NCBI RefSeq assembly: GCF_964204645.1
Contig: NC_134028.1
Coordinates: 22,852,153 to 22,916,152 of the forward strand
DNA: 64,000 bases
Direction of reading: 5' to 3'
Origin: Tubulanus polymorphus
Lineage: Eukaryota; Nemertea; Palaeonemertea; Tubulaniformes; Tubulanidae
Below are positions 46,081 to 58,061 of this stretch, piece by piece; position 1 is the first letter of the stretch; each line of letters starts with the position of its first letter. Position numbers and translations under genes: made by a program. Below the pieces are notes generated by a model. That model did no database searches, was not told where the DNA came from, and worked only from the letters and a program-made list of their open reading frames with translations.

Positions 46081-49000
46081 ATGGCGGCGATTTCGAACGA
46101 AGAGACCCCTAATCTCGGTTTCATGACTATCACTCAACTAAAAGAAGAATGCGCTAAATACAAATTGCCGAGTGACGGACAGAAAACAGAACTCATAGAA
46201 AGAATTCGTAAACATTTGAAGTCGTCAGGTTCGTATAACGCAGTGCAGGTATCAGTCTGCTGTTTGGAGAGCCGGGTAACCCCTCAACCCGAACCCTGTA
46301 CCCCTTTCAGCCTGTATCCTGCAGCACTCCTTCAGTGCAGGTATCAATCTGCTGTTTGGAGGGCCGTGTAACCCCTCAACCTGAACCCTGCACCCCTTTC
46401 AGCCTGTATCCTGCAGCTCTCCTTCAGTGCAGGTATCAGTCTGCTGTTTGGAGGGCCGGGTAACCCCTCAACCTGGACCCTGCACCCCTTTCAGCCTGTA
46501 TCCTGCAGTGAATCCCCCTGCACTCCCTCAGTGCTGGTATCAATCTGCATCCTGTACTCCTGCAATCTGTATCTGCATCCTGTAGATGGCTGTATCAGTG
46601 TTGAGAAGCTGTAAATAAAATCAGTCCGTCAATTAATTAGATGGCTGTATCAGTGTTGAAAATCGGTCAGTGAATTAAATTCTTATTACAGATAGCAACG
46701 GAGAAGAGAGCGAAGAGGAAGGAGAAGAGGAAAAAGAGCAATTGAAAACTGAGTAAGTTTTCCTTGATTTGTGACTCATTAATCTTTTATAATTTCATCT
46801 AAACAAGGAAAATATGTGCTGCATCCATAAGTTAAAGGAGATATCTGGGATCGTGCCTGCATAATGTGGTATGTAGCCTGCATGGTATTTTGGGTTCCCC
46901 AAAAAACATATTGATAATGCGGTTCAATCAGCAACATTCTGCAGGCATGTGGGGGAAAAATTTCATATAAGTAAATTGTAAAACTGCGTTTTCATTTGAA
47001 AATAAATTTTAGGCTTACATTTTTTGCTGCCTTGAAAATTTTCTGGGGGTGTCCGAATCATTACAACAACTCGGGCCAGATGCACAGTCATGACTCAGAT
47101 TGTTCTTAGATGTAAACCATGACTGCGCAACCCTTGGCCATCAACCCCTGTAAAACTAGTTTTCTATCTTCTTCCATTTGTCAGCGAACTAACGGAAGAG
47201 GATCTGCGAGAGTTTGTTTTAGATCGGTGCGAAGATAAAAAAACTATCACTTGTAAACTGTGTATGGAATCAATCGAAGATTCCGATGAAAAGGTTAGTC
47301 TCTGAGTGTATTACACTGTACTGTCTATCTCTGCCTTTGGATTTACCTAGCTGTAAAGACATTAACAATTTTCTGGTGTGAAAATTTACCGTTCCAAACC
47401 ACATTTTCTAACGTAATTCATGGTGTATCATGTGAACTGCTCTGATACGCAGTGGAAATCTATCTTGTTAGGCTTTAGCTGCTCATATGAAAGGAAAAGT
47501 GCACAAAAAGATGTTCGAAGAACTCAAGAAAACCGTGAAAGAAAATGGTCAGCGATTCTTACATTTCTGTCTCTGCTATCGTGAAATCTACTTGAATATC
47601 TAAAAAATCGAAATTCGATTTAAATTTTCAGGAAACATTCTGACAGAGTTTTTTCCTAATTGCGAGGTAAGTCGTGCTGGCCTCATATTCGAATATGTGA
47701 TAGATTTGCCTACAGTCGCGTCAATATTATTGATTTTTGGCATTTTTGCAGACGTGCAATCGTCCTATACCTTACTCACAGTGGGAATATCATCACGACA
47801 CTCCTCGACATCGACTCGTAAGTAACGAACAAACTTCAGAGAAATTGTTTTTCATAGTTCAAGATAGTATGTCAAAATTTCCTTGTACATCCAATGAAGG
47901 GGAACATACTTTAGAATTATAATATAAAAACCCACCATGTACAAATTAAAGGAATTTTAAAATCGAGAATTTATATATTCAAAAATTCTAAAATTCAAAA
48001 TACACGACGTTTCGATTTCACACCTGACGATGATCTCTAGGGTAAGATCGAAACGTCCTTTTTTAACATTTTAGAAATAAATTCTGGATTTTAAAATTCT
48101 TTTGATTTGTACATAATGGGTTTTTATCTTATTATCAGTTCACCACCTTTGTGTGTGGTTATTGTACTTATACTTTAGAATTGCTTTAGAAGGTTATAAA
48201 GTATCCAAGCTTAAGACCACAAGCGGGGTTTCACCATCGGCTTGGTGCCGGTATTCTAAAAGAAAAGATGCTTTTTCTGAGAGTATGAATATCCAATTTA
48301 TAGGTTTTAGTGATCTCTGCTACGACAAAAAAGGTCACCTTTATGGGAACGCAGTGGTTAAGACTCTGAAATACCTCCTAAATCCTCCCCTCTTAGGTGT
48401 CCCTTTATCTGAATCTATATATTATTCATTTCAGAATAAATTACTTATCGAAAATGATGGTGAGTAATTGAAAAATAATCGATTTTCGTTCAAAGAAAAA
48501 GAAATATTCAAAATAATTCCTGAGTTGACGATGAATTTTGAATCTCTTGCAGCTGAACCGCAGTCGCTTCCATTTTCCCTCATACAAAAAGATGTTGATG
48601 CAATAAATAACGTTGATGATCCGGCCATAGGTAAATCGGCATTCATTTATAGTTCATCTCCGCGTAATCTCCGTTAGTTTCAACATTAAATGCAGAGTTA
48701 AAATATTCATGTATGCGGATTAAATCATTAATTGATATTAACTTCGGCCGAACTTAATTCTGTTGATGTCTGGCGAACTGCGTCTGCGTTAAAATCCCTG
48801 CGGGAAAAATTATAGAATTGTTGGCCATAAACCTAAACCAGGGATATTTCAGCCAAACTCCAATATCGTTTTTGTACTTATTAACTAAATATTTTCACTT
48901 AGCAACATCTTAACCCTTTCAGTGCTTGCTAATTAATACCCTATAGTGCTGATGATAATTTGAAAATTCTGAAAAATTCCACCCTAGTGTGTTGAATAAC

Positions 49001-52000
49001 AGGAATAGCACTATAGTGCATCTACACCCCGTCGCGGTATATCGTTAGTTACCAATATTTCACGATGTTGCTGCCATCTTTCAAGAGAGATAATTAGAAA
49101 TTACTAATTAAATCAATACACCACAGTGCGGTGTACTAGCAAAATCCATCACTGATTCGTACACCGCACTGCGGTGTAGACGCACTGAAAGGGTGAAGAA
49201 GTATGGACAATAAGTCATTAAGTACATGCACTTAATGTAAATAGCTACTGAGCTGTATATACAGAGCATATGTTTTAAATTGTTCATTCCTAGCTTCATA
49301 CTATCTAAACCAAACTGACGCAACGTTTATTTGACTAATCAAACTAAACTTTATCTGACTAATTTATCTAATGTTACGTACTTAGTTAATGGACTCAGTT
49401 TTTGATAAAAAATTGACTACATTTTTATTCTGCGATGTTTTTTACCCGGTAGGTTTAAACTACGTACACGAAGTGATCTACGCCGAAACGTACGATAAAT
49501 ACAAAGTGACGTACATCTGTAAATGTTGTAACATACGCGAAAGCGACATGAAAACCGGCGAGCAGATCCTTAAACATATCGCGACAAAGAAACACATCTG
49601 TAACGCAGCCGTAAGTTTAGGGAGTTTACCTAATCTTTTCGGGTCCTGGTTTCGAAATTCCGTGATATTTCGTCTCGATTTACCGCCAGCAAAAATCCAA
49701 TAATAATAATAATGATAATGATAATAATAATAATAATGTCACATTTATATAGCGCCGGTTTCACTAATAATCACCAGCGCTTTGTATGGTAGTGGTGCTG
49801 AATTCACAGAGCATAGGCTTTGCAGAAAAGCAAATGTTTTACTCTCTGTTTGAAAGTGTTGATTGCAGTTAGGCCTATATTCCAGTTCCTAAGTTCATAA
49901 TCGAATTGAAAGTTGATCTCGGGGCTCAGGCAGGTTTAGATTTTGTCTAACTATTGCGGAATTCTTTTGGAACTCAACAAAAAATTCGGAATTTTCGATT
50001 ATATTTCATCCAAATTCTCACACGTGTTTCTTCACCGTTCGCTCTGAGCGGGTTTTAACTCAAAATCAGGTGCAGCACATGCATGACGTGTACACGCACT
50101 GCAGGTGTCTCTGATATGACACTTTCAAAACGTTATGAGCAGGAAATGACCAGTTTTAACCCTAGATGCAAACTGAACTGGATGCAGAATGATAGAACCG
50201 TAGAACATTGGCCTTAGGTGGTACACTTGTAGAATATTTACCAAGTACACTTTTTCGTGAAGTGCACTTTCCCTATGATAAAGTGCACTAATTTTACAAA
50301 AGCAGACTCAATGAGTACACTCACCGAGTACACTATTTTGTAAAGTGCACTTTCCCTATGAAAAAGTGCACTAATTTCACAAAAGTAGACTCAATGAGTA
50401 CACTTTGAGTGTACTTTACTCATGGAAGTGCACTTCAAGTGCATTTTGTTTTCATAAAGGTGAAGTTCTCTCGGGAGCCATGAACGATAAGCTCGGTTTA
50501 CGCTATAACACGTTTACGATCGGTTGATTTCAGAAACGTGATCATCAGGATGCGTACAGCGCCGTTATACGTTGCGTCGACGTGTTCAACCGATCTCGTC
50601 CGCCCGGTTCTAAACAACACACGGTCAACGACGAACTGATGCATTATATCAAAGACAACCCGGGTATCTTCATGAAACGACACCGCATCAAAGTGAAAAT
50701 CAATCTCGGAGACGAGTACGATAATTACATCAAACAGAAATACGGAGTAAGGAAAAAATATCCGATTTCTAGATACGAAATTATCGTTGAATTATTGAAT
50801 TTGATGCAGTGTGAATGTATCTGAAATACAGTAGAACTCGCTTCATTCGGATTACCGGTACCTGGGACTGGAAAATTTGGTCCGAATTCAACGAAATCCG
50901 AATGTTCTCTCATTTGAATGGAAATAACCTAGTGGGGTCTGGAATTTTAGTCGGAAATAAGAGAAAATCCGAATAAAACCGATCCGAATTAAACGAGTTA
51001 TTCTGCAGTTGAGTATCCATGAAATAAAGAACAATTTCATTTTTATTTCACAAATCAAGTTCCTCTACATTTTAATTCAATTCTGATCAAAACTTTTCTC
51101 TTTTGTAAATCATTTTTCAGTGAACTATCGACCATACGCTGTGCGGGAAAGCCATTCTTATACTATCTTATCGTTTGCTTTTTCAGAAAGGATTTCCGAG
51201 ATCGAAAAAGCCAGAAGAAGGTAAAATTGTCGAGGGAGTGAGATTGTTCTGTTTTATACTCTCAAGAAGAATTTCGATTTCTTTGTTTGTTGATCTAGTT
51301 TATCTTAAAAAATCGAAAAGTTGATTTTGTAGATCCTGACGTAAAAGCCATCATACAAGATCGAATAAACATTTGCAGACGAGCAATAGTCGGTAAGTAA
51401 AAATGTTTTAGTTAATATCTCGATGTGTTAAACTAGGCAGCCAACAAAATTAACACCGGTTCAGACTAGTTGGCAGTTGGTTTGAATGAGCCCGAACCAA
51501 AATTTTCAATTATCTACTTCGATTTAAACAAAAATTTTATAAATTCGACCGCCGATACGGTCATCAATGGGTTTTTTAGGGGCACCAAATCGAAAGAAAT
51601 CAAATCAAATCTACCAATCAAATAAATAACAGGGAAAATCCCTGTTTTAAGATCAAAACATTTTAGCCATCTGATGACTTCCTTCATCTGTGGCAGTTCC
51701 CCTTTGTATTTCATAGATTAAATCAATTTCATTTAAAGATTTTGCGAATATTTTTTTCGTAGGATCGAAATATCTGATCGAGCGACAGTATCTAAACGGC
51801 GACGTCGAGTATTTTTGTTTGTTGTGTCACGTGGAACTCGGAGGCAATGAGAAACCGTCGATTGAACACCTCTGCTGCCCGAATCATAAAAAACGATATC
51901 TCGTAAGTAGAAACGATAAAAACCTCGCTTGCCCCAGACCCAAGTCACATATGGTCAATGCCTAATTAGTGTACACGTGCGCATGTTAATTACTCACTCG

Positions 52001-54850
52001 TTACAAAAATGCTGTGGCAAGTGAGGTGAATCACTTCCAGAACCAGTCCGCATTCACACGTGTGCTAAAATTTGATACAGGCCTGGTCCGACATTTTAGT
52101 TGGAACAAATATGGCCTGCGTCAAACAGATTTGGACCCATCAAGTATCAGTATGTGAACTGATGAAATTTTGGCTGGGTCCAAAACCGAAGCTAGAAAAC
52201 GGTATCCTCAATTGCCGCAGTCGACTGCGGAGTACTCATTGTAAAGTATTTCATCGTCATCGGTGTTGCAGCAAAAGTGCCAGCCGGAAATCTACAAACA
52301 AATCGAAAAAGAAGATCAATACATACCGAACGCTACGAAGAAACAACTGAGAGAGCGCGAAAAAACGGTGACGGCTTTATCGAAGAAACTAGCGATCGCA
52401 TTTATAGAAAAATACCCGCGTTCTTTGGTTAAAGTGACGTTGAAGGCAGGAAAATCATTACCAGGTATAGATTATGAAATAAATGTGGCTGTGTCCGTTA
52501 TTACTGTCTCAATCCATTAGCAGATTCCACAAGAAAAACCGCGAATCTATTTTCAACACACTTGATGTCACGATATTAATGAACGCATACAGCTCCTCTA
52601 TAATCCCAGCAGATACTGATATTGCGTTATTTGCTTTAGATTGTTATTTTACTGATTCGATGTTTCACGTATTGTAGCTTGGAAACCACCTTCGAAAAGA
52701 CCCGATAAAAGAAATCAACGGTCGGCCGGTAATTGGTACGTCGTATCTTCTGCTTTTCCGTTGATCGTCTTTTTGAAGTTGATTCGTTACTCCTTGAGAA
52801 AATGAAATTACTTATTTCAGGGTCGATGACGATAGCAGGAGGATGTATCAACAACACCACAACTATTCCTATAACAGAAGATGTAAGTACGTTTTCATTT
52901 CAATCAAAATACGTGAGTCGTTTTAGCTTGATTTACAGTAGACTGTGTTTGATGTGTTGATATCAATGCTCTGTCATAGCTTGTGAGAAATTACACCAAA
53001 ATGAAGATTAGTTTTCAATATTTCGTAATCTTTAGTGAAGATTTGGTGTCCATGTTACACTTAGGAATGAATCAATTCCCTCGGGGTGGTCACCATCTTG
53101 GAAAACCTGGAAAACTCTGTGAATTGTAAAACTCGAGGGAAAATCCTGGAAAACTCCTGGGAATCTGGATAATGTTGTTGACCACGTGTATTTTTATCAG
53201 TGATTCGATGTAAAATGAATGAATTGTAACGTTCTAAACCTAAAAATTTCTTTGATTCGCTCGTGGAATTTTGTAATCACTCGGAAAAATCATGGAAAAC
53301 TCAAGGGAATTTGTAAATGGGCGGAAAGTGGCCAATCTGTTCCTTTAAAATCCCAGGATATGGAGAACATTGTGTAAGAGAGGAATTTATTTCTAAAACT
53401 TTCATGTTTGATTTATTCAGCAGCTGGTCCCGGTATGGATTATTGCGGTGGTTATGACTATAATTCGGCCGGATACTCGTATCAAAGTCCGTACGACGAA
53501 TACTACCACGGCACCGGTGGATACTGCGGATACCCGGGCGGATATCAACAACCGGGAAGTTATCCGCGACGCAATCAACAACAGCAACAACAACGCGTTA
53601 GATCGACGTACCCCGGAGGACGAGGTTTCCTAGCCGATGAATACGAGAGGCAGTACGCTGGCTGCGGAGCTCAGGGTAACGACTACAGACTTCAACAACA
53701 TCAACAACAGCAGTCACCTTACCACCACGCAAATCAGGTATTATCATTTTCAAGTCCCAGTTCCACAGTTGAAGGTTTCATTTTACTCTTGCTTATGTAA
53801 CTGCCATTCTGCTGTCAGTACCCTGTACCCTCTCAGACAATCTGCTGTCTGTACCCTGCGCCCCCTCAGACAATCTGCTGTCTGTACCCTACACTACCTC
53901 AGACAATCTGCTGTCTGTACCCTCCCAGACAATCTGCTGTCTGTACCCTGCACCCTGTCCCTCTCAGACAATCTGCTGTCTGTGTCTTGCATCCCCTCAG
54001 ACAATCTGCTGTCTGTATCTTGCATCCCCTCAGACAATCTGCTGTCTGTATCCTGCATCCCCTCAGACAATCTGCTGCTTGAATATTGACTCTCAACCAC
54101 AGTGTTGATTGACTCTTTCAGGCATCGGGCTCATATAATGAAGAGTTGAATATGATGGAAGTAGCAATGATACATAAACTCTCAAAAGTGATAACTAAAC
54201 AAGTTCTAGATGTGAGAAGAGGTCACCAGGTTAGTAGTAGACATATTGATGCATTTTTTATGCCATATACTGCAGAGCTCAGAATTAATACACAACCTGT
54301 GTGTTCAAGTTTAGATATCTTATTTGAATCCGTCCAAACTGTGATCAGTAAGCGCTTATGCGATAGCAACATGTATGGACAATCTCGATAAATTTGGTGA
54401 AAAACTCAATTGTATGGTTCGTCAATCGAATTTGTGCAATATGTTTTATTTTGAAATCTTCATGACATCCTCTCAGTCAATGTCGACAGGTGACACGACA
54501 CTCTTTGAATCCGACGGGTCGATCGATATTAATCCCAGTTATTTCTGAGTTAATGAACTAAACTCACAGTCGACGGTTTAAAAGTCTATTCTTACAGTTT
54601 GGAAGTTTTGAAGAAAAACTATTTTATTTTCTCGGATGGTGAAGTTTAGTCAAAACTTCCAAACTGTCGGTTAAATCTTCTTTGTCACGGTACCATTTCA
54701 ATCGAGTTTCTTATAGATGTTTATAAATTGATATTTGTGCAGGATGATTACAGCAGCAGCAGCGGCGGGGGCGGTGGATACAACGGCGGCAATAGAGGAG
54801 GAGGAGGAGGTGGAGGAGGTTATAACGGTCGTAGAGGAAGGAACTATTAA
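46081..54850 (+). CDS. SAP-domain, four C2H2 (U1-like) zinc finger, RGG-tail nuclear protein, paralog 2 (19 exons, 682 aa)
   Basis: Exons: 46081-46228, 46692-46752, 47185-47293, 47472-47547, 47632-47666, 47752-47817, 48435-48459, 48553-48630, 49453-49610, 50534-50746, 51189-51222, 51333-51392, 51763-51902, 52272-52464, 52678-52735, 52821-52882, 53421-53737, 54122-54229, 54743-54850. All are GT-AG, and the frame closes at TAA. The SAP motif is at about 12-50 (LGFMTITQLKEECAKYKLPS), then an acidic linker. Fingers C-x2-C-x(11-15)-H-x5-H start near residues 93, 142, 222 and 373; finger 1 spans exons 3/4 and finger 2 exons 5/6. After finger 4 comes a basic helical stretch ending VTLKAGKSLPG, then a Tyr/Gln-rich prion-like exon, the conserved helix (MEVAMIHKLSKVITKQVL) and a Gly-rich end. 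It lacks the long Ala/Glu coiled coil of paralog 1. Probable nuclear RNA/DNA-binding protein; function inferred from domains. Confidence 0.88.
46235..46590 (+). repeat. ~93-bp tandem repeat, intron 1 of SAP paralog 2
   Basis: Three and a half units start GTGCAGGTATCAGTCTGCTG and continue GGGTAACCCCTCAACC, then CCCTGCACCCCTTTCAGCC. The words CCTGCACCC and ATCTGCTG link it loosely to the 33-bp minisatellites. Confidence 0.8.
47083..47147. mobile_element. Short remnant of the CCAGTTGCACAGTC MITE family
   Basis: GGGCCAGATGCACAGTCATG at the left pairs with CATGACTGCGCAACCCTTGGCC at the right. The interior is mostly deleted. Confidence 0.5.
48910..49194. mobile_element. piggyBac-like MITE, copy 6
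   Basis: TTAA-CCCTTTCAGTGCTTGC at the left; CGCACTGAAAGGG at the right with the final TTAA mutated to TGAA. It lies in intron 8 of SAP paralog 2. Confidence 0.75.
49700..49915 (+). mobile_element. (TAA)n-linked short interspersed repeat
   Basis: A TAATAATAATGATAATGATAA microsatellite runs into TTATATAGCGCCGG and CACCAGCGCTTTGTATGG. The TATATAGCGC motif beside a TAA microsatellite is a widespread invertebrate repeat. A related unit is at 59755-60010. Confidence 0.55.
50215..50460 (+). repeat. Tandem duplication rich in GTACACTT / AAGTGCAC palindromes
   Basis: A ~105-base unit occurs twice, containing AAGTGCACTTTCCCTATGA, AAAGTGCACTAATTT and AGACTCAATGAGTACACT, then tails off into AAGTGCACTTCAAGTGCA. 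It lies in intron 9 of SAP paralog 2. Confidence 0.75.
50829..51009. mobile_element. Pogo/Tigger-like MITE, copy 2
   Basis: Left end CAGTAGAACTCGCTTCATTC; the right end read in reverse is CAGAATAACTCGTTTAATTC. Interior GGTCCGAATTCAACGAAATC has inverted partners. Same family as 20474-20642. Confidence 0.6.
53810..54090 (+). repeat. 33-bp minisatellite, intron 17 of SAP paralog 2
   Basis: Eight or nine units of CTGTCTGTACCCTGC followed by GCCCCCTCAGACAATCTG. Some units are shortened. Apart from about two bases, this is the reverse complement of the unit at 56140-56620. Confidence 0.9.
54540..54690. mobile_element. Fold-back element
   Basis: TTACAGTTTGGAAGTTTTGA and TCAAAACTTCCAAACTGT are inverted around an AT-rich loop. 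Similar GAAACTGT/AACTTC half-elements occur at 16840-16915 and 21741-21865. Confidence 0.55.
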
Positions 54851-56139
54851 CTAGAAATCATTCAAAAGGATTTGATGATCTGTGCTCAGCGTGTACAACG
54901 AAAACTATTGAAATAATGGGATTCTTACAGATCGGGGAATCCATTAAATTTTGGCAGCGATTTATCGGTAAATCTTCGGATTTCGCGTATTTGCTTACGA
55001 TCGGACTCGGATTTTCTGTTTTTTAAGAATTCCGTGCGTTGTTGTTATAGCATTACTTGAATATTCTAGGTCCCCCCAATATTTGGTACAGCTTAGTATT
55101 AACTCAGCATCGTTTATGTTTATTTTCCGTTAATTCCAAGCTGTACCGTAAGACTCGCGTGGTTTCACCCGCTGAGTATGGCGTAGCCTGCTGTATCTCA
55201 ATAACCTATCTGTGCGATTGAACTCATATTATAGGTACACTCCTGCGCTGGCTTTCGTAGTTGTCGAATCTAGATAATCCCCGGGAACATTTTGAACTTT
55301 GTCAGTTATAACCATAGTTTCTCATTGTCAATCAGATTGAGGATTTACCCCAAGGGATAACTTTGATACTCAATGAAACCGGGCCCTCTGGATAATTTTA
55401 AGTTCGTAGTTTTATTGATATGGATCACTGTTTCGATGAAAATGGCCAGCATCAGAAAATAGATTTTGACGACTATAAAGAAAATGTGATTCAGAATTCG
55501 AGATATTTGTAGAATCTAAGATGTTCGTATTGTGTTGTATTATTCGGCTTATTTCGTGTGTTATTATACATCGTGTAGGTTGCTTGGCTCCGAGAATCCC
55601 CAATTGCTCGAAGCCAAATTTCACTTTCTTTGTTTCAAATAATAATCAAGTGATTTATTCAATCAAAACAGTTTGACTTATAGGAAAAATAGCCTCCAAT
55701 CACATGCTGCGTACGCGACCCTTAATAAGATGGAATCCATTCAGTTTTTGAGAAATCCGCGTCATATTTATTCAGGTCTACTGTATGCTTATTAGTTAAA
55801 CGTATATACAGTGGTGTCTATTTCCAATAGGCTCTTACCATGTTTCAAAGGTACCATACAGCACAGCGGACTCTATACCTAAGTTTGAATATTAATTCAA
55901 AGTTTCTTCTAATCGCTGGCCTGTCCCTGGTATCAATCTGCTGCCTGTACCCACGCTGAATAAATAATCCGCCTTTTGATGGGTGAATATGTGTCGGCAA
56001 TTAAATTTTTATGATGAAATGTCTTTTTCTGTGGGATTTGGTAAAAATCTGATCATTTTCTGAGTGAAAATGCCTTTGGTCCAGGAAGGAGAGCTGGTAG
56101 TCATGGTCAAGTTGTCAAGTTTGGTCAAGTCATGGTCAT

Positions 56140-56620
56140 GGTCAAGCAGATTGTCTGAGGGGGTGCGTGGTACAGACAGCAGATTGTCTGAGGCAGTACA
56201 GAATATAGACAGCAGATTGTCTGAAGGGGTACAGAATATAGACAGCAGATTGTCTGAGGGGGTGCGTGGTACAGACAGCAGATTGTCTGAGGCAGTACGG
56301 AATATAGACAGCAGATTGTCTGAAGGGGTACAGAATATAGACAGCAGATTGTCTGAGGGGGTGCGTGGTACAGACAGCAGATTGTCTGAGGCAGTACAGA
56401 ATATAGACAGCAGATTGTCTGAAGGGGTACAGAATATAGACAGCAGATTGTCTGAGGGGGTGCGTGGTACAGACAGCAGATTGTCTGAGGCAGTACAGAA
56501 TATAGACAGCAGATTGTCTGAAGGGGTACAGAATATAGACAGCAGATTGTCTGAGGGGGTGCAGAATATAGACAGCAGATTATCTGAGGGGGTGCAGAAT
56601 ATAGACAGCAGTCTAACTGC
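56140..56620 (+). repeat. 33-bp minisatellite downstream of SAP paralog 2
   Basis: About 14 units of CAGATTGTCTGAGGGGGTGC with GTGGTACAGACAG (33 bases), in higher-order sets of three variants (GTGCGTGGTACAGA, GCAGTACAGAATATAGA, GGGGTACAGAATATAGA). The open frames here on both strands (189 and 179 codons) are by-products of the 33-bp period. Confidence 0.95.
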
Positions 56621-57937
56621 TGTAATAATGTAATGCTCTGGTGTATTGAGAGTCTATTGTTCATCCCTATCTGTAGTTAATAATAATGTTTAATATAATA
56701 CGTAGTGCTTGAAGTCACTCTTTTTCTCTCTAAGAGATTTAAACGGATGTTTGTGTATCTTAGCATTATTCGGGCTAATGATATTCTATTCTCGCGGAGA
56801 CGTTCGGGTTCCCGATGATCGATTGAAGTTTTAGGGTCGTTGTGTTATCGGACCATGTCAGTCCAGTGTGGCGTAGATTGTTTACACCCGCGATGGTTTC
56901 TTTTTCATTTGTATAGCTTTTTACAGCGGTTCATCATTCAATATTAACATGTCAAACATTTCCGTTTAATAAAAAATTTTGAAAATTCCACAATTACTTC
57001 GTTCATTGGTATTATTTTAAATTAATTAATGGAATCTTGTTTCCTCTGTTTCCTCCAATTGCCTCGGAAAATCGCACGGCCTCTGCCGAAGAATCATTGC
57101 TCTCACCACTCGGGAATTCCCTTGCCAAGGAACCGATTGCCATAGATTATTGCATCACAGAGCTGCCAACTGTTCCTGATCTGCAGTATTTGTTACAAGA
57201 TATACTGATTTGATGCATACAGAAAAATGAAAGATGTTACTGAGGGTCTTGCTTTTGATTACTGATTAATTCAAACATTTTCTTTCATATTTCAATGAAA
57301 TGTCACTAAATTCATTTTGTTGCCGATAGCACTTTTCAGACGTTGGCAGCCCTCGCATCATTTGAAACTTAATCTGCTTCAAAGGGAAATCTCGATTATA
57401 ACTTACGTTAGAAATCCAACTGATCAGAATTAAACGAGTCGACTCTAACCCCAAGATCATCAAAGCAGAGGTTTTCCAAACCACAAAATACGACGAAATA
57501 TTACAAGCTTATAAGCAATCTTTTTACATCGTGACATCATTTTAATATTACGACTTAACGATGAATACACAGGATTAACCGGTAAACACATAGCGGCATG
57601 AAGAGTATTTACAAATATCATTCAGGGAAGAGTTATGAGACGAAATTATAAACGTTTAAAACCAACACAATGAATTAATCAGTTCATCCATTCATTTACG
57701 TATAAATTATTCCATTGAGATGTACAACGACCGCACTTCACTTTAGTACAGTATCGAATGTTTTTATGTTTGCCGAGAAGCCATCGCTCTCTAAAACCCA
57801 CCGAAATTCATGTTCATGCTCTGAAATGACAATAGAACATGCTGGAATATGCTGTGGTACTATAAGGCAAGTTTCAACCGGATGTATTCCAGTTTTAGAA
57901 TAACAATTCCGCAATAAGGTCGATAGAAATCCCGATT

Positions 57938-58006
57938 CCCAAATACTGGACTCAATTGTAGGGCCATAACTGTCAACTGGCCCTAGAATTGAGTCCAGTA
58001 TTTGAG
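57938..58006. repeat. 27-bp-arm palindrome
   Basis: CAAATACTGGACTCAATTGT and CAATTGAGTCCAGTATTTG-like arms (with AGGGCCA/TGGCCCT) surround TAACTGTCAAC. It lies just beyond the donor of the last identified exon of paralog 3. Confidence 0.75.
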
Positions 58007-58061
58007 AATCATTAGAGGCCAATCCAATACCTGTAAAGTAGAAGTCGTATTTTTACCGTAC

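Larger units (their letters stand above)
54851..58061. other. Convergent 3' region between SAP paralogs 2 and 3
   Basis: It contains the 3' UTR of paralog 2 (AATAAA candidates near 55964 and 56968), the minisatellite at 56140-56620 and the palindrome at 57938-58006. The last exon of paralog 3 probably lies here on the minus strand. A weak candidate near 57070-57022 reads AIGGNRGNKIPLINLK then stop after a TTTTCCGAG acceptor. No other gene is seen. Confidence 0.4.

Noticed and set aside
47990-48090. CGTTTCGATTT...ATCGAAACG inverted sequence as a Penelope-like element end
   Set aside because: The CGTTTCGATC...ACCTGACGATGATC pattern is reminiscent of such elements, but the stretch is too short to classify and no reverse transcriptase is present.
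56064-56664. Open frames of 179-189 codons with RLSEGVQNIDS-type repeats
   Set aside because: Again a 33-bp minisatellite artefact, open on both strands, outside any gene model.
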